Assembly: GCA_964617105.1 (NCBI GenBank)
Contig: CAZTWC010000093.1
Coordinates: 1-12,476 of the forward strand
Direction of reading: 5' to 3'
Length of the DNA stretch: 12,476 nt
From: CAZTWC01 sp964617105 [NCBI: uncultured Myxococcia bacterium]
GTDB lineage: Bacteria; CAZTWC01
Shown here: positions 1 through 7,809 of the stretch, one piece after another
Position numbering within the stretch: the stretch's first letter is position 1
Layout: the number at the start of each line of letters is the position of its first letter
Notes under the pieces: generated by a model
Database searches by the model: none
What the model was told of the DNA's origin: nothing
What the model saw: the letters and a program-made list of their open reading frames with translations, nothing else
Position numbers and translations under genes: made by a program

Positions 1-93
1 TATCATTCTAGCCTACCATAACATATAGACCAGATGCTATCAATATTCCCAGCCAAGCGAGCGGGAAAAAACCGACCCGGTTCCAACTTATTG

Positions 94-123
94 TTGCCAA
101 AATTGGCTGAAATTGTGTATGAT
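94..123 (+). promoter_or_regulatory. Candidate sigma-70 promoter upstream of the patatin gene
   Basis: A -35-like TTGCCA (94-99) and a -10-like TATGAT (118-123) are separated by 18 bases, each differing from consensus at one position. An overlapping alternative is TTGGCT (103-108) with TAATAT (125-130), 16 bases apart. Either would start transcription some 45 bases ahead of the patatin start codon and could drive the whole + strand block. A small perfect inverted repeat (AACCG-ACC-CGGTT, 70-82) lies just upstream and could be a protein site or chance. Bases 1-93 hold no gene that I can support. This rests on motif matching only. Confidence 0.4.
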
Positions 124-178
124 GTAATATTTATTGTGAATCTTGTTATGATTCCTGATTCTGGGTGTAGGCTTTTTA

Positions 179-1690
179 ATGGAAGAGATACTCTACCTGG
201 TAGGCAAGGATTTTTTGCCTCATGCTGAAAAAAACCTGAAGGAGATCGGCGCTTACCTGGATAAAAACCTGGAGCGTCATTATATCCTGGAACGCGAATC
301 CGGCGAAACCGCCATTGTGTATCACTTCAGGATATCCTTTTCCATTGACGAGGTATTGGAGTTACTTACCAAGCGTTACTTTAACTTTATTGTTGTAGAT
401 AACCGGCGATACAATCATCCTATAGATTTTGAAGATTCTTTGGCCGCATCTTTGCTCAAACGGCTCCAGTTTCAGTCAGACCCTGATCGGATGTACCCCG
501 CCTCCCGGATAATGGTTATCCTGGATATCGGAACCCATACCGCTGAAGATGCCTTTAAACTGGGAGCGTACCGGGTGGGCACTTTCTTAATCCATCCTCT
601 ATATGCCAATAAATTTTACATGGAGGTTGACCGGTTGACCAGGGCCCGGAAGCAGAAAGGTAAAGTCGCTCTTTGCCTGGCTGGCGGCGGGATAGAGGGA
701 CTCCTGTATGAGATTGGCGTTTGTATGGCCATGGACAGTTTCTTTGCCGATTTTTCCGTAGTTGATTTTGATATTTTTTGTGGTATCAGTGCCGGATCCA
801 TGTTAGCCACCCTTTTAGCCAACGGTGTTTCCGCCGATAAAATTTACCAGGCTTTTACCAAAACTTCCCCTATTTTTGATCCTGTGACCCCATCGATGGT
901 ATGGAATATCTCTTACCGGGAATATCTAAAACGGTTGCTCAATTTTTATAAACAAGCGGCCAAAAATCCCACCAACCTGTTTTCCGTACTGTTAAAAAGC
1001 ATTCCGGCCGGATTTTTTCAGGGTGATAATATCGAAAAATATGTGGAAGATCAGATTGCTCGAAATGGTCTGACTAATGATTTTAGGAAGTTAAAGAAAG
1101 AGTTGTATATCGGCGTCACTAATCAGGACACCAATGAGCACACGGTTTTTGGCGATGGAAATTACCGTGATATCCCTATCTCCCAGGCAGTAAAGGCTTC
1201 CAGTGCTTTGGCTCCTTTTTTCAGTCCGGTCAAAGTTAAAGATAAATATTACGTAGACGGGCAATATACTCGAACTGCCAATTTTCACCTGGCTATAGAA
1301 AAGGGGGCGAAACTGATTATTATAATTGATCCCCTGATCCCTTTGGAAATAGGTGAACCTGGGTACGTAATGAGTAAAGGGGGACTTTTTACTTCACTTC
1401 AAGGATTAAAATCCGTGATCCATACCAGGTTTATGACCGCCATGCGCTATGCCCGCGATCGTTATCCTGATGTTGATTTTTTTATTTTTAAGCCTTTGCG
1501 GGAAAGCATGAGGATCATGTCAGGTTCCCCCATGAAATATACTATTCGTACCCAGATTATCGACCTGGCCTTTCAATCTACCTGTCAGAGGATAGAAAGC
1601 GCCCACGAAATTTTTTCCAAGTGTTTCGCCAAGAGAAGTGTTGAACTGGTTAACTTAAGGGAACGCCGGCACAAGCATCCCAGCACCTAA
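179..1690 (+). CDS. Patatin-like phospholipase with N-terminal receiver-like region
   Basis: A probable cytoplasmic lipid acyl hydrolase of 503 residues. The patatin core spans roughly residues 162-385. It has the glycine-rich oxyanion loop (GGG 169-171, followed by IEG), the nucleophile elbow GISAG (202-206, Ser204) and the DG motif with catalytic Asp360, so the Ser-Asp dyad is intact. Residues 1-158 resemble a two-component receiver: strand ILYLVGKD near the start, FIVVD with Asp74 in the phosphoacceptor position, strand RIMVILD, and then a stretch around EDAFKLGAYRVGTFLIHP like the receiver alpha4-beta5 region. The usual invariant Lys there is His139, and the acidic pair after beta1 is reduced to Asp11, so phosphorylation is doubtful. 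No signal peptide is visible. The ATG has only a weak Shine-Dalgarno (TAGG, 168-171) and an in-frame stop lies at 149-151. purB begins 16 bases downstream, suggesting one operon. The true substrate (phospholipid, lysolipid or other ester) cannot be read from sequence. Confidence 0.85.
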   Translation: MEEILYLVGKDFLPHAEKNLKEIGAYLDKNLERHYILERESGETAIVYHFRISFSIDEVLELLTKRYFNFIVVDNRRYNHPIDFEDSLAASLLKRLQFQSDPDRMYPASRIMVILDIGTHTAEDAFKLGAYRVGTFLIHPLYANKFYMEVDRLTRARKQKGKVALCLAGGGIEGLLYEIGVCMAMDSFFADFSVVDFDIFCGISAGSMLATLLANGVSADKIYQAFTKTSPIFDPVTPSMVWNISYREYLKRLLNFYKQAAKNPTNLFSVLLKSIPAGFFQGDNIEKYVEDQIARNGLTNDFRKLKKELYIGVTNQDTNEHTVFGDGNYRDIPISQAVKASSALAPFFSPVKVKDKYYVDGQYTRTANFHLAIEKGAKLIIIIDPLIPLEIGEPGYVMSKGGLFTSLQGLKSVIHTRFMTAMRYARDRYPDVDFFIFKPLRESMRIMSGSPMKYTIRTQIIDLAFQSTCQRIESAHEIFSKCFAKRSVELVNLRERRHKHPST

Positions 1691-1706
1691 AAACAAGAGG
1701 AATGTT

Positions 1707-3020
1707 ATGATTGAACGTTACTGCACTGAAAATATGAAGTGGCTTTGGGAGCCAAAAAACAAACTGAAAAAATGGTTGGAAGTTGAATTGGCAGTTTGTG
1801 AGGCTCTGGCTAATAAAAACGAGATCCCTATGGAAGATTTCCAACAGATCAAAGAACGTTCCCTGAATTTTCCCAGCGATGAAAATGTTAGACGTATCGA
1901 TGAACTGGAAAGAAAAGTCAAGCACGATGTGATAGCCTTTTTACAGCATCTGGAAGAGATAATCGGCCCGTCAGCGCGCTATATTCACATGGGGCTGACC
2001 TCTTCCGATATCCTGGATACCTCCTACAACCTGCTTCTACGGGATGCGGCCGATCTATTACTGGTTAATCTCGACCAGTTACTGATCACTTTGAAAGAAC
2101 AGGCGATTAAGCATAAAATCACCCCCATGATCGGCCGTTCTCACGGTGTTCATGCCGAGCCAATATCCCTGGGGCTGGTCTTTGCCAATTGGTTTGCCGA
2201 ACTATTGCGGGGCAGGCGGAGGTTACAACGGGCCAGGGAAAATATAAATTTTGGAAAATTGAGCGGAGCCGTGGGAACTTTTGCCAATATTTCCCCTTCC
2301 ACAGAAGAGGCGATATGTAAAAGGCTGGGGTTGAAGCCAGAGGTGATCTCCTCACAAATAATCCAACGGGATCACCATGCAGAGTTTTTTACCACCCTGG
2401 CCATTATAGCCAGTTCCATTGAAAAATTTGCGGTTGAAATAAGACATTTTCAACAAACCGAACTCTGCGAAGTAGAGGAACCTTTCAGCCTTGGGCAGAA
2501 GGGCTCCTCCGCTATGCCCCACAAGCGTAATCCAATTTTATGTGAAAATATTTGTGGCCTGGCCAGGATAGTGCGCTCTCACAGTATGGTGGCTTTGGAA
2601 AATATAGCTCTTTGGTATCAACGGGATATCAGCCACTCTTCTGCCGAAAGAGTGATCGGGCCTGATAGCACTATCCTGCTCGATTTCATGTTGGCAAGGT
2701 TCACCTATGTTATGAAAAACATCAATGTTTATCCAGAAAATATGCAGGCTAATCTAAACCTTAGCCAGGGGCTGATTTTTTCGCAGCAGGTACTTATGGT
2801 TCTAACCAAAAACGGGATGGCTCGACAAAAAGCTTACCAATTGGTTCAGACGGAAGCTATGAGAGTAAAAGAGCGGGGTATCAATTTTAAAGAGGCGTTG
2901 CTGAAAAACGATAACGTAATGGCCAAAGTTTCTCCTCAGGAGATAGAAGACTGTTTTGACCTGAGATTTCACTTAAAGTATGTGGATAATATCTTTAACC
3001 GGGTTTTTAAAATATATTGA
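1707..3020 (+). CDS. purB: Adenylosuccinate lyase
   Basis: A cytoplasmic purine biosynthesis enzyme that removes fumarate twice: from SAICAR to give AICAR, and from adenylosuccinate to give AMP. It has 437 residues, normal for the Bacillus/Thermotoga-type branch of the fumarase/aspartase superfamily. The superfamily signature GSSAMPHKRNP is at 266-276 and carries the catalytic serine of the mobile loop (Ser267/268). Other active-site segments are visible: TSSDILDT (98-105), and GRSHGVHAEP (143-152) with the probable catalytic His146. The short lyase C-terminal domain is present, so the gene looks complete. A Shine-Dalgarno AAGAGGAA (1695-1702) supports the ATG. It follows the patatin gene by 16 bases and precedes a cyclase gene by 66; no other pur gene is in the window. 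The assignment is secure; its placement beside a cyclase is the unusual part. Confidence 0.96.
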   Translation: MIERYCTENMKWLWEPKNKLKKWLEVELAVCEALANKNEIPMEDFQQIKERSLNFPSDENVRRIDELERKVKHDVIAFLQHLEEIIGPSARYIHMGLTSSDILDTSYNLLLRDAADLLLVNLDQLLITLKEQAIKHKITPMIGRSHGVHAEPISLGLVFANWFAELLRGRRRLQRARENINFGKLSGAVGTFANISPSTEEAICKRLGLKPEVISSQIIQRDHHAEFFTTLAIIASSIEKFAVEIRHFQQTELCEVEEPFSLGQKGSSAMPHKRNPILCENICGLARIVRSHSMVALENIALWYQRDISHSSAERVIGPDSTILLDFMLARFTYVMKNINVYPENMQANLNLSQGLIFSQQVLMVLTKNGMARQKAYQLVQTEAMRVKERGINFKEALLKNDNVMAKVSPQEIEDCFDLRFHLKYVDNIFNRVFKIY

Positions 3021-3086
3021 GGCTATCTTCTATACAGAGCGTCTCTGGGGCGAAAAAACTAATCAATTATTATTCAGGTTGTGGTT

Positions 3087-5555
3087 ATGAGAAGAATATT
3101 TCAGTTTTCCGGCTTTAAATTGGCTTTGATTATTGCCGTGTTGTTTTCCCTTTTGTTTGAGTTGAAAAAAGAGACCTGGGACTTTTTAGAAGAGTTGGAG
3201 TTTTCGGTTTTGGATATCAAGTTTCGCAACCGGGGCAGCCGGCCTGTTTCCGGTAACGTAGTAATTGCTGCGGTGGATGAAAAAAGTCTGGTGGAACTCG
3301 GTCTCTGGCCCTGGCCCAGGAAAACCTGGGGACAATTCCTGGACGAACTGTCCCGTTCATATCAGCCCCGGGTGGTGAGCTTTGATATTGTCTTTGCCGA
3401 ACCAGATAAAAATGTGGGGATTAAATTGGTTCAAGACCTGAAGGGCTTTGCCGAGAAATTTACCACTTTGGGATTACAAGACAAAATAGCATCCCTCCAA
3501 AAAGAGAAAAATGAGTTGTCCAGCCAACTGAAATCTTTACACCCAGAAGATGATCAGCGAGTTGATATTCAAGAGGAGATCCTTCAGTTGGACACCAAGA
3601 TAGAAATGGCTAATAAACAAATCAGTCAACTCAATCTTACCTATGGCGCCCTGACTAAAGAAGGTGATAAGTTGTGGAAGTCATTGGTTGATATTGAAAA
3701 AAGCACGGATAACGACCTGATTTTTTCCCAATCTTTAAAGCGTACTAAGTTTCCAGTTAACCTGGGGTACTTCTTTTTTACCTCCCGGCATATGCTCAAA
3801 GACTTAGAGGCTGCCGATTTTTTAGCGGGCATCCCATTAATCGATCCGGTAAAAATTCCAGCGCGTTTGGGAGAGGGAGTTGATCCGGAGAGATACTTTA
3901 TTTCCCCGGTGGGCTTGAGGACTAATATCCCGATGTTGTCTCGCTCCACCAAACATTTTGGCTTTTTCAATTTCAAGGCTGATCCAGATAAAATATTCAG
4001 ACGTATCCATCTGGTCTATTATTTTGATGAAAAATATTATCCCTCTTTAGCCCTGGAGACCCTGAAAGGTTATTATGGTGAACCCCTGGGGCTTCAGGTT
4101 GGCACATCTAAAGTTCGGGAGGAAGAGGCTCGGGAAGTTAAAATAATGGTGGGGGAAAAGGATGTCCCCGTGGACGATCACAGCGGTTTTCTGCTCAACT
4201 ACTACGGCCCAAAAGGGACAATTCCCACCTATAGTATAATTGACATTATCGCCGGCAAGATTCCCAAGGAAAAGTTGCAAGACAAGGTGATATTTATCGG
4301 TCCTACCGCTGTGGGTATTTACGATCTCAGGCCCAGTCCCTACGAGTCGGATTATCCAGGAGTTGAATTGCACGCTACCATGGTGGAAAACGTGCTCAAT
4401 GAAGATTTTTTAACGCGTCCATCTTACGTGGAAGCCATTGAATTTTTAACGATTATTCTATTGGGAATAATTTTAGGGTGGCTGTTAAACCGGGTCAAAT
4501 TGACCTATGGGCTGATTTGCACCATGGTGCTTAGCGTATTGATGGTCTATTTGGATAAAGTTCTTTTTTTCGACCGGGGCTTGTGGATGCAGATAGTGAT
4601 GCCCATAATGGAGATGTGGATTATCTTTATAGGCATTGCCGTGTACCGATATTTTACCGAAGAGAAGGACAAGTTGAAAATCAAGAAGGCTTTCCAGTTT
4701 TACGTAACCAAAAGTGTAGTGGATGAGATGCTCAAGGATGCCAGCAAGTTACAGTTGGGCGGACAAAAAGAGGAGTTAACTGTCCTCTTTTCCGATATCC
4801 GGGGGTTTACTTCTATTAGCGAAAATCTGGCCGCCGAACAATTAGCTTACCTGATCAACTCCTACCTGACTCCTATGACCAATATCGTATTTAAATATAA
4901 CGGTACTTTGGATAAGTATATGGGTGATGCCATTATGGCCATTTTTGGAGCGCCAATTCATTACCAGTACCATGCGGTGCAAGCCTGTCATGCCGCTTTG
5001 GAGATGATGGATGAGTTGAACGTTCTCTGTCCCCAATGGGTTGAAAAGGGATTTCCTCCAATAAACATTGGAATCGGCATCAATACCGGCTTTATGTCAG
5101 TAGGAAACATGGGTTCTGATATCAGGTTCGATTACACGGTAATGGGAGATAACGTCAACCTGGGTTCCCGGTTGGAAGGGATCAACAAGCAGTACAAAAC
5201 CAATATCATACTCAGTGAATACACTTATCTGGCGGTGAAGGATCGGAAATTGTTCAATATCAGGGAGATGGATTCGGTCAGGGTTAAGGGTAAACAGGAA
5301 CCAGTGGTTATCTACGAACTGGTTAGTCGGGGAAAACCCAAACAGTGGGCATTAGATTTGATCGCCACCTTTGAGGCAGGCTTAGCCGCATACAAAAAAC
5401 AGGAGTGGGATAAGGGACTAGTTTACTTTCAAAACGCACTCAAAATAAAACAGGAAGATTTTGCTTCGCAACTTTACTTAGAGCGATGCCAGACTTATAT
5501 GCAAAATCCGCCGGGCCAGAATTGGGACGGGGTTTTTACCATGACGTCTAAATAA
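3087..5555 (+). CDS. CHASE2-domain class III adenylate cyclase
   Basis: A membrane sensor enzyme of 822 residues predicted to make cAMP from ATP. Numbering is from the ATG at 3087, preferred over GTG 3081 because AGG (3076-3078) is 8 bases from the ATG but only 2 from the GTG. The order is: N-terminal membrane helix (~11-25), extracytoplasmic CHASE2 domain (~30-445, containing VVIAAVDEKSL and WPWPR), three membrane helices (~450-521), linker, and catalytic domain (~562-745). Metal-binding Asp570 (FSDIRGFT) and Asp614 (MGDAIMA) are present. The substrate-selecting pair is Lys610 and Thr684 (DYTVMGD), as in class IIIb adenylate cyclases. Transition-state residues Asn690 and Arg695 are also present. 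All catalytic residues being there, the domain should be active as a homodimer. CHASE2 is split by a predicted coiled-coil insertion (~115-205). The C-terminus has one TPR-like helix pair (~755-800) and a tail PPGQNWDGVFTM resembling that of other CHASE2 cyclases. The ligand is unknown. Confidence 0.92.
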   Translation: MRRIFQFSGFKLALIIAVLFSLLFELKKETWDFLEELEFSVLDIKFRNRGSRPVSGNVVIAAVDEKSLVELGLWPWPRKTWGQFLDELSRSYQPRVVSFDIVFAEPDKNVGIKLVQDLKGFAEKFTTLGLQDKIASLQKEKNELSSQLKSLHPEDDQRVDIQEEILQLDTKIEMANKQISQLNLTYGALTKEGDKLWKSLVDIEKSTDNDLIFSQSLKRTKFPVNLGYFFFTSRHMLKDLEAADFLAGIPLIDPVKIPARLGEGVDPERYFISPVGLRTNIPMLSRSTKHFGFFNFKADPDKIFRRIHLVYYFDEKYYPSLALETLKGYYGEPLGLQVGTSKVREEEAREVKIMVGEKDVPVDDHSGFLLNYYGPKGTIPTYSIIDIIAGKIPKEKLQDKVIFIGPTAVGIYDLRPSPYESDYPGVELHATMVENVLNEDFLTRPSYVEAIEFLTIILLGIILGWLLNRVKLTYGLICTMVLSVLMVYLDKVLFFDRGLWMQIVMPIMEMWIIFIGIAVYRYFTEEKDKLKIKKAFQFYVTKSVVDEMLKDASKLQLGGQKEELTVLFSDIRGFTSISENLAAEQLAYLINSYLTPMTNIVFKYNGTLDKYMGDAIMAIFGAPIHYQYHAVQACHAALEMMDELNVLCPQWVEKGFPPINIGIGINTGFMSVGNMGSDIRFDYTVMGDNVNLGSRLEGINKQYKTNIILSEYTYLAVKDRKLFNIREMDSVRVKGKQEPVVIYELVSRGKPKQWALDLIATFEAGLAAYKKQEWDKGLVYFQNALKIKQEDFASQLYLERCQTYMQNPPGQNWDGVFTMTSK

Positions 5556-5570
5556 GGAGGAGAACAAATG
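5553..5570 (+). promoter_or_regulatory. Cyclase stop codon overlapping the AOR Shine-Dalgarno
   Basis: The cyclase stop codon TAA (5553-5555) is the left edge of a near-perfect Shine-Dalgarno (AAGGAGGAG, 5554-5562), which sits 5 bases before the AOR ATG (5568). This is the strongest ribosome binding site in the left block. Its arrangement suggests that ribosomes finishing the cyclase can pass on to AOR, keeping the two on one transcript. It also fixes the AOR start at 5568 rather than the in-frame ATG at 5583. Confidence 0.8.
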
Positions 5571-7442
5571 GCTGGAGGGTATATGGGAAAATCGCTGGAA
5601 ATCGATCTTTCCAGCGGAGCCATTAAAAAGTTTAGTTTTTCCAGAGAAGAGAGGGAATTGTATTTGGGGGGACGGGGTTTGGCCACCAGATATCTCTATC
5701 AAAACACCCAACCTGGCTATGATCCTTTGGGAGAAGATGCGCTGTTGATATTTGGCACCGGCCCGATTAATGGCACTTCTGCCACCCAGACCAACCGTTT
5801 TACCATTACCGCGAAATCACCTCTGACCGGAGGGATTGCTACCTCTGCCTGCGGCGGTAATTTTTGTACCAAGTTAAAAAAAGCGGGTTATGATCTGGTG
5901 GTGATCAGGGGAAAGGCAAAAACACCGGTAATAATAGAGATCGACCAGGATATGGTTCGAATCAAAAAAGCGGGCCGACTTTGGGGCAAAGGGACTTATT
6001 CAACCCAGGAGGCTTTGCCCGGGCAGTTTGGCAAAGCGGTAATTGGTCCGGCCGGAGAAAACCTGGTTAAATACGCCTGTATTGTCAGTGAAGAGAGGGT
6101 CGCAGGTCGGGCGGGAATGGGAGCGGTGATGGGTTCTAAGAACCTGAAAGCCATCATGGCGAACGGTAAAAGCAAGGTGGAGATAATCGAGACCGAGAAA
6201 TTTCGGGAATTTCAAAAGTTTATGACTCGGTTTATGCTGGATCACCCCATGACCGGTGATGTTCTTCCTCGCCTGGGAACCGCTAATCTGGTGAGGACCA
6301 CTGCGGGAAAAAATATTATCCCAACTTTTAATTTCAGACAGGGGCGTCACCCGGAAACCGCTAAAATAAGTGGAGAGGAATTGGCGGACAAACACCTGGA
6401 GAAGACAGGAGGCTGCACCTCCTGTGCCATTAAGTGCGGCCGGGTAGTAAAGGTGGATGGTAAATTGGTCAAGGGACCTGAATTTGAAACTCTGGCTTTG
6501 CTTTCCAATAACCTGGGGAATTTTAAACTAACCAATATCAATCGTTGGAACTATATCTGTGATGACCTGGGGATTGACACCATCTCCTGTGGCAACAGTA
6601 TAGGTTTTGTAATGGAGTTGACTGAAAAGGGGCTGCTAAATTCCCCCTATCGCTTTGGTAAAACTGACAATATTGAAGATTTGTTGCATAGTATCGCCCA
6701 TCGGCAGGGCCTGGGCAATGATATTGCAGAAGGAGTAAGGAGTTTAAGCGAGAAATATGGCGGTAAGGAGTTCGCTTGTCATGTCAAGGGACTGGAGTTA
6801 CCTGGCTATGACCCCAGGGGGTGTTACGGTCAGGGTCTGGAATACGCTACCACCAATCGGGGAGGTTGCCATATTCAGGGATCCACCATGTACCTGGAAG
6901 CCACCGGTTTTTTCATCGTAGATCCACATTCCATCAAGGCAAAACCGGAACTGGTGGTGCTGCAGCAAAATACCAACGCAGCCATAAGTTCTTTGATTAT
7001 GTGTTATTTTTCCGCCTATGCCATGATTCCAGGGTTGACCTACAAGATGAAACCCCACGGACTGGTTTTCAATTTGCTCTCTAAGTTGGTATTGAACAGT
7101 GGGCCGGTGCTGCAGGTAATGTTAAAGTATGGAGCGCCAATACCGCTCTTATGGTTCGAAAGATACCTGGGTTATGTGAAGGGGCGCACCTGTACTATGG
7201 GTGAATTTGTTAAAATCGGGGAGCGTATCTTTAATATGGAAAGATTGTTTAATCTGCGGGAGGGGTTTAGCCGCCGGGATGACATTTTGCCGCCCAGGCT
7301 GTTAAATGACTCCACTTTTCCAGGAATTAAGGGAGGCGTCCCCCTGAATAAATTGCTGCCCAGGTATTATCGGGTACGTGGTTGGGACCAGTCGGGTGTA
7401 CCTACCCATAAAACTTTGCAGAAATTGGAGATTCGTCTTTAG
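5568..7442 (+). CDS. Aldehyde:ferredoxin oxidoreductase family protein (tungsten-pterin enzyme)
   Basis: A cytoplasmic anaerobic enzyme of 624 residues. The family oxidises aldehydes to carboxylic acids with ferredoxin, or runs in reverse, using a tungsten (sometimes molybdenum) bis-pterin and one [4Fe-4S] cluster. The N-terminus (GYMGKSLEIDLSSG) is typical. The cofactor-binding domain shows KSPLTGG (84-90) and a Gly-rich CGGNF. The cluster ligands are C-x2-C-x3-C (Cys283, Cys286, Cys290) plus a distant Cys479 in LIMCYF, matching the spacing in the Pyrococcus enzyme. GPEFET (303-308) and the block PGYDPRG to RGGCH (412-434) are further family hallmarks, as is GERIFNMERLFNLREG (551-566). Between Cys479 and that motif is a longer, hydrophobic stretch (~490-535) than in short archaeal AORs, suggesting a distinct subfamily. 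It lies 12 bases after the cyclase and 64 before a MoaD-like gene. No ferredoxin-like or flavin subunit is encoded nearby. The actual substrate cannot be assigned. Confidence 0.93.
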   Translation: MAGGYMGKSLEIDLSSGAIKKFSFSREERELYLGGRGLATRYLYQNTQPGYDPLGEDALLIFGTGPINGTSATQTNRFTITAKSPLTGGIATSACGGNFCTKLKKAGYDLVVIRGKAKTPVIIEIDQDMVRIKKAGRLWGKGTYSTQEALPGQFGKAVIGPAGENLVKYACIVSEERVAGRAGMGAVMGSKNLKAIMANGKSKVEIIETEKFREFQKFMTRFMLDHPMTGDVLPRLGTANLVRTTAGKNIIPTFNFRQGRHPETAKISGEELADKHLEKTGGCTSCAIKCGRVVKVDGKLVKGPEFETLALLSNNLGNFKLTNINRWNYICDDLGIDTISCGNSIGFVMELTEKGLLNSPYRFGKTDNIEDLLHSIAHRQGLGNDIAEGVRSLSEKYGGKEFACHVKGLELPGYDPRGCYGQGLEYATTNRGGCHIQGSTMYLEATGFFIVDPHSIKAKPELVVLQQNTNAAISSLIMCYFSAYAMIPGLTYKMKPHGLVFNLLSKLVLNSGPVLQVMLKYGAPIPLLWFERYLGYVKGRTCTMGEFVKIGERIFNMERLFNLREGFSRRDDILPPRLLNDSTFPGIKGGVPLNKLLPRYYRVRGWDQSGVPTHKTLQKLEIRL

Positions 7443-7506
7443 AATAAAACTGAGTTGAATGGAAAATTGGTTTGCTAAAGATAAATAAAATGGTAAATTA
7501 TTAATT

Positions 7507-7755
7507 ATGGCGGTTATTTATCCCCATTACCAATTGGCAAAAATCTTGGAAAGCCACCAGATAATTTTGAATTGCCGTGATGTTAATGAGATGTTGGCTA
7601 ATTTATCCGAAATGGCTACCGGATATGCTAATACAGGGCTAAACACTGTAAGCATTACGGTTAATGGGATTAGTATTAACCAATTAGAGGGGACCAAAAC
7701 AAGGTTGAAGGAGGATGATCAGGTTTATTTGCTGGTACCTTCTGCTGGCGGTTAA
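7507..7755 (+). CDS. MoaD/ThiS-like sulfur-carrier protein
   Basis: A small ubiquitin-fold protein of 82 residues ending exactly in Gly-Gly (VPSAGG). In MoaD and ThiS this C-terminus is adenylated by a MoeB/ThiF-type E1 and thiocarboxylated, to donate sulfur to molybdopterin or thiazole. The pattern fits the fold: two N-terminal strands, a helix around DVNEMLANLSEMATGY, then SITVNGISI and a final DDQVYLLVPSAGG. Position right after an AOR gene is common for MoaD-like proteins that serve the tungsten-pterin enzyme (the AorD type), so a role in making its pterin dithiolene is the best inference. A ThiS role is less likely as no thi gene is nearby. No good Shine-Dalgarno precedes the ATG, and another ATG at 7491 reaches a stop after four codons. 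Low levels, or reinitiation from AOR, are possible. Confidence 0.8.
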   Translation: MAVIYPHYQLAKILESHQIILNCRDVNEMLANLSEMATGYANTGLNTVSITVNGISINQLEGTKTRLKEDDQVYLLVPSAGG

Positions 7756-7766
7756 AAATTTTAACC
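7750..7766. repeat. Perfect 8+8 inverted repeat at the end of the MoaD-like gene
   Basis: GGTTAAAA and TTTTAACC flank a single A, and the repeat overlaps the Gly codon and stop of the MoaD-like gene. No T tract follows, so it is not a classical intrinsic terminator. It could be an operator for the receiver-PilZ gene 44 bases on, a weak mRNA 3' hairpin, or chance in AT-rich DNA. Confidence 0.4.
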
Positions 7767-7809
7767 AGAAAATTAGAGACCCCTTTTTGATTGATTAAGG
7801 AAATTGTAG

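Noticed and set aside
34-228. Open frame of 64 codons at the left edge
   Set aside because: It overlaps the start of the patatin gene in another frame, has no family resemblance and covers the likely promoter.
3046-3060. CAGAG-CGT-CTCTG-like mini hairpin after purB (near 3035-3050) as terminator
   Set aside because: Only 5 bp of stem and followed by GGGCGAAAAAA instead of a T run.
3081-3086. GTG start for the cyclase
   Set aside because: Only 2 bases from the nearest AGG; the ATG at 3087 has proper spacing.
6000-6395. Open frame of 131 codons opposite the AOR gene
   Set aside because: Antisense to a highly conserved enzyme and without recognisable motifs.
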